Assembly (NCBI GenBank): GCA_947461325.1
Contig: CANHLD010000002.1
Coordinates: forward strand, 1 to 36,172
Length of the DNA: 36,172 nt
Direction: 5' to 3'
Source of the DNA: Comamonadaceae bacterium
GTDB lineage: Bacteria; Pseudomonadota; Gammaproteobacteria; Burkholderiales; Burkholderiaceae_C
In this document: one piece after another, positions 29,375-36,172 of the stretch
Position numbering within the stretch: the stretch's first letter is position 1
Layout of the letters: each line of letters opens with the position of its first letter
The notes under the pieces: model-generated
Seen by the model: the letters and a program-made list of their open reading frames with translations, nothing else
Database searches by the model: none
What the model was told of the DNA's origin: nothing
Made by a program: the position numbers and the translations under genes

Positions 29375-31375
29375 CGCGTCATCGCCACTGCGCGACGCAT
29401 GGGCATTGCCACGGTAGCCGTTTATTCCGAAGCAGATCGCAACGCGCGCTTTGTGGCGCTGGCTGATGAAGCGGTTCATATCGGTCCGGCGGCCAGCCGC
29501 GAAAGTTATCTGGTGGCAGACAAAATCATTGCAGCAGCCAAACAAACCGGTGCACAGGCCATTCACCCAGGCTATGGTTTTTTGAGTGAGAACGAAGATT
29601 TCGCCAAACGCTGCGAAGCGCAAGGCATCATCTTCATCGGCCCCAAGCACGAAGCCATCGCAGCCATGGGCGACAAAATCGCTTCCAAAAAATTGGCTGC
29701 ACTCGCCAAGGTCAACACCATTCCCGGCGTGAACGAAGCCATAGAAACGCCTGAGAAAGCTGTTGAGATAGCCAAGAGCATCGGCTATCCAGTGATGATC
29801 AAAGCGTCTGCCGGCGGCGGCGGCAAAGGTTTGCGCGTGGCCTACAACGACAAAGAAGCGCACGAAGGCTTCGCCTCCTGCCGCAACGAAGCACGTAACA
29901 GTTTTGGTGACGACCGTGTCTTCATTGAGAAGTTCGTTGAAGAACCGCGGCACATTGAAATTCAGTTGCTCGGTGACGCACACGGCAACGTGGTGTTTTT
30001 GAACGAACGCGAATGTTCCATACAGCGTCGTCACCAGAAAGTGATTGAAGAAGCACCGTCGCCATTCATCAGCGAAGAAACACGCGCGGCTATGGGTGCC
30101 CAAGCCGTGGCATTGGCCAAGGCCGTGAAATACCAAAGTGCGGGTACCGTGGAGTTTGTGGTCGGCAAAGACCAGAGTTTTTATTTCCTTGAGATGAACA
30201 CCCGCTTGCAGGTCGAGCACCCGGTCACCGAATGCATCACGGGTCTGGACTTGGTGGAATGGATGATCCGTGTCGCTGCCGGGGAAAAACTGCCGTTCGC
30301 GCAAGCCGACATTCAGCGCAACGGTTGGTCGATTGAGTGCCGCATCAACGCCGAAGACCCGTTCCGCAATTTCCTGCCGTCCACCGGTCGCTTGATCCGT
30401 TTTCAGCCGCCTGAGCAAACCATGGTTCAAGCTGATACAACCAAGCTCATGGGTGTGCGTGTCGACACCGGCGTGCAAGAGGGCGGCGAAATCTCCATGC
30501 ACTACGATTCCATGATCGCCAAGTTGATCGTGCATGGACGCGACCGCAACGACGCAATTCAAAAAATGCGTGAAGCATTGAATGGATTTGTGATTCGCGG
30601 CATCAGCTCCAACATTCCGTTTCAGGCGGCGCTGTTAGCTCACCCTGATTTTGTCAGCGGAAATTTCAACACCGGTTTTATCGCCGAACATTTCGGCAAA
30701 GGTTTTCATGCTGAAGACGTGCCTCATGCCGACCACGACTTTTTGGTCGCACTGGCGGCTTTTGTGCGCCGCAAATCGCGCGAACGTGCAGCTTCGCTTA
30801 GCGGTCAGTTGCCGGGTTATGACGTCAAAGTGGGACAGAAGTACGCTGTCATCACTTTGGATGCCAAAGGTGAACATGCTTTCACTGAAGTTGAAGTTGA
30901 CGATGCCGGTGGAAGAGGAACTGCGGTCATCAAGGTCAATGACAAAAACTATGCGATTCACAGCACTTCACGATTGAACGACATCGCCATCGAAGGTACT
31001 GTGAATGGCCAGCCTTTCACAGCGCAGGTTGAGCGTGGTTCAGCCAAAAACCCATTGGTGTTACAGATTCAGCACCACGGACGCCGCATTGATGCGCTGG
31101 TGGTATCGCCGCGCATGGCCGAGTTGTACCGTCAGATGCCGTTCAAAGCGCCGCCCGACCTCAGCCGTTTTGTGTTGTCACCTATGCCCGGTTTGCTGGT
31201 CGATGTGGCCGTCACCGTCGGTCAAAAAGTGCAAGCCGGTGAGCGCGTGGCCGTCATCGAAGCCATGAAAATGGAAAACGTGTTGTTTGCCGCGCAAGAT
31301 GGCGTGGTCAAAAGCGTGATGGCCGCCAAAGGCGAATCGTTAACGGTGGATCAGGTGATCGTGGAGTTCGCATGA
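29330..31375 (+). CDS. pccA: Propionyl-CoA/acetyl-CoA carboxylase alpha subunit (biotin carboxylase + BCCP)
   Basis: 681 aa; [67 protein letters not shown]-terminal biotinyl motif [11 protein letters not shown]. Confidence 0.97.
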   Translation: MFNKILIANRGEIACRVIATARRMGIATVAVYSEADRNARFVALADEAVHIGPAASRESYLVADKIIAAAKQTGAQAIHPGYGFLSENEDFAKRCEAQGIIFIGPKHEAIAAMGDKIASKKLAALAKVNTIPGVNEAIETPEKAVEIAKSIGYPVMIKASAGGGGKGLRVAYNDKEAHEGFASCRNEARNSFGDDRVFIEKFVEEPRHIEIQLLGDAHGNVVFLNERECSIQRRHQKVIEEAPSPFISEETRAAMGAQAVALAKAVKYQSAGTVEFVVGKDQSFYFLEMNTRLQVEHPVTECITGLDLVEWMIRVAAGEKLPFAQADIQRNGWSIECRINAEDPFRNFLPSTGRLIRFQPPEQTMVQADTTKLMGVRVDTGVQEGGEISMHYDSMIAKLIVHGRDRNDAIQKMREALNGFVIRGISSNIPFQAALLAHPDFVSGNFNTGFIAEHFGKGFHAEDVPHADHDFLVALAAFVRRKSRERAASLSGQLPGYDVKVGQKYAVITLDAKGEHAFTEVEVDDAGGRGTAVIKVNDKNYAIHSTSRLNDIAIEGTVNGQPFTAQVERGSAKNPLVLQIQHHGRRIDALVVSPRMAELYRQMPFKAPPDLSRFVLSPMPGLLVDVAVTVGQKVQAGERVAVIEAMKMENVLFAAQDGVVKSVMAAKGESLTVDQVIVEFA

Positions 31376-31854
31376 GCAGACCGTTCAAGGTGCTGGGCAT
31401 ACAGCAAATTGCGATTGGTGCCACAGATAAAAAGGCTTTGCAAAAACTTTGGGTCGATTTATTCGGCTTGCAAATCACCGGTCAATTTACTTCTGAGCGT
31501 GAAAACGTGGACGAAGACATATGCGCCATCGGCAGTGGTCCTTTCAAGGTTGAAGTCGATTTGATGCAACCGCTAGACATGGACAAAAAACCGGCGGTGC
31601 ACACCACGCCTTTGAACCATATCGGCTTGTGGATAGACAAACTGCCCGAGGCGGTGGAGTGGCTGACTGCACAAGGTTTGCGTTTCGCGCCCGGCGGCAT
31701 ACGCACAGGTGCCGCCGGTTTTGATATTTGCTTTGTGCATCCCAAGGGCAACGAAGAATTTCCGCTCAGCGGCGAAGGTGTTTTGATTGAACTGGTGCAA
31801 GCGCCGCCAGAAGTGGTCAATGCGTTTGAGGCGTTGGCAGCGAACGCTCATTAA
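31372..31854 (+). CDS. VOC family protein, candidate methylmalonyl-CoA epimerase-like
   Basis: 160 aa; [29 protein letters not shown]...[25 protein letters not shown]...[10 protein letters not shown]; start overlaps the pccA stop. Confidence 0.75.
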   Translation: MSRPFKVLGIQQIAIGATDKKALQKLWVDLFGLQITGQFTSERENVDEDICAIGSGPFKVEVDLMQPLDMDKKPAVHTTPLNHIGLWIDKLPEAVEWLTAQGLRFAPGGIRTGAAGFDICFVHPKGNEEFPLSGEGVLIELVQAPPEVVNAFEALAANAH

Positions 31855-32021
31855 GCGGACCCTTGAGAATATGGTGAAAACAAGCATCGAATGAACGGTG
31901 CAACTTAACCGCCTCGGATATTGGTGCCTTGTTTTTTACGGCAGGCAAGTCCATCACATTTTTTAACCTGGTGTTTGTTCACACAGTTAGCGGTCTTATG
32001 ACGTGTCCGTGCTTGAAGGCA

Positions 32022-32615
32022 TCAGTCTTCTGCGTTGCCCGTTTGCACCTTGGCCCTCGCCAGTGCGGCCTGTACCCGGCTTTGTTTGTGCATCTCGGGC
32101 AGACTGGAAGCAGCGACGACAGGCACAGACAAACGCGCTTGTCGAGACGCATACCTTAGCCGAGCTTGCTCGGCAGCTGATGCAGACCAGGCATCCCAGC
32201 CGCTGGCCTCGCCGCTGACGTTTTCCAGCAGCATGCAATCAACCGGACAAACCGGCAGGCAGAGTTCACAGCCTGTGCACTCTGTCTCGATGACGGTGTG
32301 CATGCGTTTGTGCGTGCCAATGATGGCGTCCACCGGGCAGGCATCGATACACAAGGTGCAACCTATGCACCAGTTCTCATCTATCCAAACCACGCTGCGC
32401 GGTGTTTCGATGCCGTTTGTTGGATTAAGTGGCGCGTAGGTTTGTCCTGTTACCGCAGCTAAACGATGTATGCCTTCATCGCCGCCGGGCGGACATTGGT
32501 TGATGGCCGCTTCACCGCTGGCGATGGCATCTGCATAAGCCGCGCAATCGGGGTAGCCGCAACGCGTGCATTGCGTCTGCGGCAACGCCTCCAGAATACG
32601 TTCAGCCAAATTCAC
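32022..32615 (-). CDS. rsxB: RnfB/RsxB-like electron transport protein with two 4Fe-4S clusters
   Basis: 197 aa; [61 protein letters not shown]. Confidence 0.88.
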   Translation of the reverse strand: MNLAERILEALPQTQCTRCGYPDCAAYADAIASGEAAINQCPPGGDEGIHRLAAVTGQTYAPLNPTNGIETPRSVVWIDENWCIGCTLCIDACPVDAIIGTHKRMHTVIETECTGCELCLPVCPVDCMLLENVSGEASGWDAWSASAAEQARLRYASRQARLSVPVVAASSLPEMHKQSRVQAALARAKVQTGNAED

Positions 32616-32620
32616 CGCAT

Positions 32621-33991
32621 TCAGGCAGTCGCGCGGCGCCGGCCGCCGGTTGCAACAGTTTTGGCTTTGCTCACTGATTTTCCTGTGGCTTTGACCACAG
32701 GTTTTTTTGCAGCTGCTTTTTTAGTTTTTGGGTGATGAGCTTGTATGAAAGCAACTATTTCGGGGTAAACCAGATCACGCCAACGTCTTCCGCTGAAGAT
32801 GCCGTAGTGACCGGCACCTTTAACTTCGTAATGGTGCTTGTTGCTGGGTGAAATTCCTGCACACAACTTCAAGGCTGCCTTGGTTTGGCCAGAGCCGGAT
32901 ATGTCATCGAGTTCGCCTTCAACGGTCAACAAGCCACAGCCTGTGATGTCTTGTGGACGCACACGCTCGATTTCACCGGTGTCTGAGCGCACGTCCCAGG
33001 TGCCGCGCACTAGTTTGAAATCTTGAAACACCGTGGCAATGGTTTCGAGGTAATAGTCGGCGTCCATATCCAGCACAGCGTTGTACTCGTCATAAAACTG
33101 GCGGTGCTGTTCTGCGCTGGCGTCATCACCTTTGATCAGGTCTTTGAAATAGTCGTAATGGCTGTTCATGTGCCGGTCAGGGTTCATGGCGACAAAACCG
33201 GTGTGCTGCAAAAAGCCGGGGTAGACGCGGCGGCCAGCGCCCGGGAAGCTGGCCGGTACGCGGTAAATCACGTTGTGTTCAAACCAGTCGTAGCTCTTGT
33301 TCATAGCCAAATTGTTGACAGCGGTCGGTGATTTGGTCGCGTCAATCGGGCCGCCCATCATGGTCATACTCAACGGCAAGGTTTCACCTCGACTGGCCAT
33401 CAACGACACAGCAGCAAGCACAGGCACTGTAGGCTGGCAGACGCTGATGACGTGGCAATGGCCTTGCGTGGATTGGATATGACGAATGAAGGATTGCACA
33501 TAGTTGATGTAGTCATCCAGGTGGAATTCACCTTCGCTCAAGGGCACTAGGCGGGCATTTTTCCAGTCAGTGATAAAAACTTTATGGTCTTTTAACAGTT
33601 GGCGAACGGTGTCACGCAACAACGTTGCGTAATGGCCAGACAAGGGAGCCACCACTAACACCGCAGGCATATCGTGCAGACTGTGAAGTGTGTCTGCGTT
33701 ATCGCTGAAGCATTTGAAACGCAGCAAATCACAAAATGGCTTGCTGATCTCGATGTGTTCTTGCACCGCTACATCTGAGCCTTTGACGTGCACCGAGTGG
33801 ATGCCGAAGGCCGGTTTGACATAGTCTTTTCCGAGTCGGTACATCAGGTCGTAGGAAGCGGAAATGCGCTGCACCATCGGGTTTTGCGCAAATGGTGACA
33901 CCGGGTTGGCCAGCATCTTGGAAGACGCTTGGGCAAATTCGGCGAAAGGTTCCATCAACGCCCGTTGGGCTTCATAGAATTGGTAAAGCAT
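32621..33991 (-). CDS. phaZ: Intracellular polyhydroxyalkanoate (PHB) depolymerase (ORF opens at 34066; likely start MLYQFYEAQ at 33991)
   Basis: [41 protein letters not shown] (lipase box-like C-Q-P), [39 protein letters not shown]. Confidence 0.92.
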   Translation of the reverse strand: MLYQFYEAQRALMEPFAEFAQASSKMLANPVSPFAQNPMVQRISASYDLMYRLGKDYVKPAFGIHSVHVKGSDVAVQEHIEISKPFCDLLRFKCFSDNADTLHSLHDMPAVLVVAPLSGHYATLLRDTVRQLLKDHKVFITDWKNARLVPLSEGEFHLDDYINYVQSFIRHIQSTQGHCHVISVCQPTVPVLAAVSLMASRGETLPLSMTMMGGPIDATKSPTAVNNLAMNKSYDWFEHNVIYRVPASFPGAGRRVYPGFLQHTGFVAMNPDRHMNSHYDYFKDLIKGDDASAEQHRQFYDEYNAVLDMDADYYLETIATVFQDFKLVRGTWDVRSDTGEIERVRPQDITGCGLLTVEGELDDISGSGQTKAALKLCAGISPSNKHHYEVKGAGHYGIFSGRRWRDLVYPEIVAFIQAHHPKTKKAAAKKPVVKATGKSVSKAKTVATGGRRRATA

Positions 33992-34126
33992 GGCTGACAC
34001 CTCACTATGTGTTTGTTGCAGTGCAATATAACAGCTGAAACAAATATCTTGCTGACATCCTGTCACCTTCGCAAGTTATCTGTATGTCAAAGGCTGCAAA
34101 ATGCCTGAAACCTGGGGAGTGAAGTA

Positions 34127-34981
34127 TTGAATCAAAATGCTTTTTCAATCGACGGCGTGCATTACACAGAAAACCCCTTGCCCGTCTTGTTTTTGGGACA
34201 CGGCAGCCCGATGAACGCCATCGAAGTCAACGAATACCACCGCAGCTGGGTTGAGATGGGCGCTCAGTTCGGTTCGGGGCAGCGCTGGCCCCGTCCCAAG
34301 CTGATACTGTGCGTGTCTGCCCATTGGCTAACCAACGGCTGGCAGATCACAGCCAATGAAAACCCGCGCACCATCCACGATTTCGGCGGCTTTCCGCAAG
34401 CCTTGTTCGATCAGCAATACCCGGCGCCGGGTGATCCTGAGGCTGCGAAAGCCATCGCCGCTTTACTGAACCCAAGCCCCAATAGCAAAAGCGTGACTTT
34501 GTCTAGTGATTGGGGTTTGGACCATGGTGCGTGGTCGGTATTGATGCCGATGTTTCCGTCGGCGCAGATACCCGTGTTGCAACTCAGCATGGACTATGCG
34601 CGCCCCACTGCAGATCACTTTGCCATAGGACGGCAGTTGCAAACCTTGCGACGCCAAGGGGTGTTGATTGTGGCCAGCGGCAACACCGTGCACAACTTGC
34701 GCGCCTTACAAATGCGAATGGGAAATCAGGAGGCATTGGATTGGGCGCGTAGTTTTGATGACTGGGTGGAAGCACGCATTTCTGCGGGCGAACGTGAAGC
34801 ACTGGTGGATTTCCAGCAACGCGGCCAAGAGGCTGCGCTGGCGCACCCCAGCTTCGAGCATTTTCTGCCTTTGCTTTACGCTGCCGGTGCTGCCTCGGAA
34901 GAAGACACGGTGAGTTATTTCAACACCGGTTTTCAGCTGGGCTCTATTGCCATGCGATCGGTGGTCTGGGACAGTGTGTGA
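34127..34981 (+). CDS. DODA-type (class III extradiol) ring-opening dioxygenase, YgiD-like; TTG start
   Basis: 284 aa; LFLGHGSPMNAIE, SAHW, HDFGGFPQALF, DHGAWSVL, SGNTVHNLR; SD GGGGAG upstream of TTG 34127. Confidence 0.9.
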   Translation: MNQNAFSIDGVHYTENPLPVLFLGHGSPMNAIEVNEYHRSWVEMGAQFGSGQRWPRPKLILCVSAHWLTNGWQITANENPRTIHDFGGFPQALFDQQYPAPGDPEAAKAIAALLNPSPNSKSVTLSSDWGLDHGAWSVLMPMFPSAQIPVLQLSMDYARPTADHFAIGRQLQTLRRQGVLIVASGNTVHNLRALQMRMGNQEALDWARSFDDWVEARISAGEREALVDFQQRGQEAALAHPSFEHFLPLLYAAGAASEEDTVSYFNTGFQLGSIAMRSVVWDSV

Positions 34982-35011
34982 GATGTCAACTGCTAGACCG
35001 ATTTAAAAAAA

Positions 35012-35716
35012 TTAAGCGCAACCCAGTTGCGTTGCCAGATCCAGCAAATCAGAGGCTGAATAATCCATGGGCGATTTAGCGACAGATTCGCCCAAACCCG
35101 GGCCGTGTTCATCTGGTCTGGCAATGAAAGCGGTTTTCAAACCTGCGCGTGCGGCGGCAGTTAAATCGTCTGAATGTGCCGCCACCATCATGGTTTCTTC
35201 AGGCAAAAAGCCCAAGGCTGTTGCAGATGTTTGATAGACAATGGCTTGGGGTTTGTAGTCGCGAGCGATTTCCGCGCCGGTGATCGCGTCCCAGTGCCAA
35301 CGGTTGTGTCGAGCCAGTTGGACCATCAAGCCGATATGGCCGTTAGAGCAGGGTGCCAGCACAAATTGTTGCCTTAGCCTTGCGAGTCCTTTTTCCACAT
35401 CGGACCATTGCTCAAGGTGATGCCAGCACAGGTTCAGTGTTTCGCGAGCGGTTTCGTTGACTTGATGCCAGCCCAGCCGTTCGAGCACGACGTCCAGATT
35501 GCCTCTGTGCAATTCGTCCAGTTTGCAAAAGCCCCGCTGACCGCTGCGTACTTTTTCCATCGCCGGTTGGTACTCGTTGCGCCAGTCATCAGCGAATACA
35601 TGCCAATCGGTTGTCAGGCCGAGCGGGGAGAGCAAGCGTTCAGCGTCCTGTGCAATGCTGCTGCGCCAGTCGACCAAGGTGCCGAACACATCGAAAACCA
35701 GTGCTTTGATAGTCAT
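35012..35716 (-). CDS. Haloacid dehalogenase type II (HAD family)
   Basis: 234 aa; ALVFDVFGTLVDWRSS, LAPCSNGHIGLMV, DYKPQAIVYQ, MMVAAHSDDLTAAARAGLKTAFI. Confidence 0.92.
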   Translation of the reverse strand: MTIKALVFDVFGTLVDWRSSIAQDAERLLSPLGLTTDWHVFADDWRNEYQPAMEKVRSGQRGFCKLDELHRGNLDVVLERLGWHQVNETARETLNLCWHHLEQWSDVEKGLARLRQQFVLAPCSNGHIGLMVQLARHNRWHWDAITGAEIARDYKPQAIVYQTSATALGFLPEETMMVAAHSDDLTAAARAGLKTAFIARPDEHGPGLGESVAKSPMDYSASDLLDLATQLGCA

Positions 35717-35725
35717 CTGTTCAAC

Positions 35726-36172
35726 TTATTTCAAGACGGCTGCGATGGCGTTACAGACATGGCCGATGTTTTGGTTGTTCAAAGCAGCCACACACATGCG
35801 GCCGGTGTCAGTGCCATAGACGCCGAACTCCGAGCGCAAACGCAGCATCTGATCCTTGGTCAGGCCTGAGTAGCTGAACATACCGATCTGGCGCGTGATG
35901 AAACTCATGTCCTGCTGGATACCAGCGGCTTTCAAACCATCGACTAGGCTTTGGCGCATGGTTTTGATGCGCACCCGCATTTCACCGAGTTCTTTTTCCC
36001 AGAGCTGGCGCAACTCTGGGCTTTGCAGCACTGCAGCGACCACTGCGCCGCCATGTGTCGGCGGGTTGGAATAGTTGGTGCGGATGACGATTTTGAGTTG
36101 CGACAAAACTCGAGAGGCTTCGTCGGCCGATTGGCAAAGCACGGACAGCGCGCCGACGCGTTCACCGTATAA
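35726..36172 (-). CDS. Aromatic amino acid / aspartate aminotransferase, C-terminal part (5' end beyond window)
   Basis: Frame is open to the window edge: LYGERVGALSVLCQSADEASRVLSQLKIVIRTNYSNPPTHGG...FSYSGLTKDQMLRLRSEFGVYGTDTGRMCVAALN. Confidence 0.9.
   Translation of the reverse strand, partial: LYGERVGALSVLCQSADEASRVLSQLKIVIRTNYSNPPTHGGAVVAAVLQSPELRQLWEKELGEMRVRIKTMRQSLVDGLKAAGIQQDMSFITRQIGMFSYSGLTKDQMLRLRSEFGVYGTDTGRMCVAALNNQNIGHVCNAIAAVLK

Noticed and set aside
29309-30562. 417-aa antisense ORF opposite pccA
   Set aside because: Same shadow-ORF effect; the sense frame has clear biotin carboxylase motifs throughout.
31855-32021. Coding sequence or small RNA in the gap between the VOC gene and rsxB (e.g. 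ORF 31929-32159)
   Set aside because: The ORF mostly overlaps rsxB antisense and has no family resemblance; no clear hairpin-plus-T-run terminator or promoter to support an ncRNA.
1-36172. CRISPR arrays, IS elements, prophage or restriction/defence genes
   Set aside because: No regularly spaced direct repeats, transposase/integrase motifs, or recognisable phage or defence proteins seen.

Overview
Betaproteobacterial (probably Burkholderiales) chromosomal window with about 30 supportable genes. From left to right: glmM 3' end - ppk1 - sixA - a 49-aa lipoprotein ORF missing from the supplied track; a leftward TetR - FAH hydrolase - VOC operon; and, divergent from it across a 26-bp near-perfect palindrome, a ~14.4-kb co-oriented cluster (5130-19518). 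That cluster encodes an alpha/beta hydrolase, two tandem paralogous amidohydrolases, a complete branched-chain-type ABC importer, a LivF ATPase fused in frame to a Tm-1-like (UPF0261) domain, a PEP-hydrolase/TIM-barrel protein, a flotillin, an SRPBCC protein and an SRPBCC-quinone oxidoreductase fusion. This looks like an undescribed uptake/catabolic system and is the strongest 'novel system' candidate. Next comes an AT-rich aminolipid (ornithine-lipid-like) cassette: an OlsB-like GNAT, an OlsA/PlsC acyltransferase and an OlsE-like di-iron hydroxylase. It is followed by tRNA-Ser(GGA), then a basic amino acid decarboxylase directly joined to a propionyl-CoA/methylmalonyl-CoA operon (mcm, meaB, pccB, pccA, VOC). 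The pccB-pccA junction carries an unusual leader: a diverged second copy of the pccA start, GNA-triloop hairpins and an inverted copy of the pccA 5' end that places the pccA start codon in a hairpin loop. The window ends with RnfB-like ferredoxin, PHA depolymerase, DODA-type dioxygenase, HAD dehalogenase and an aromatic aminotransferase fragment. All assignments come from reading the sequence and recognising motifs; no database searches were run.
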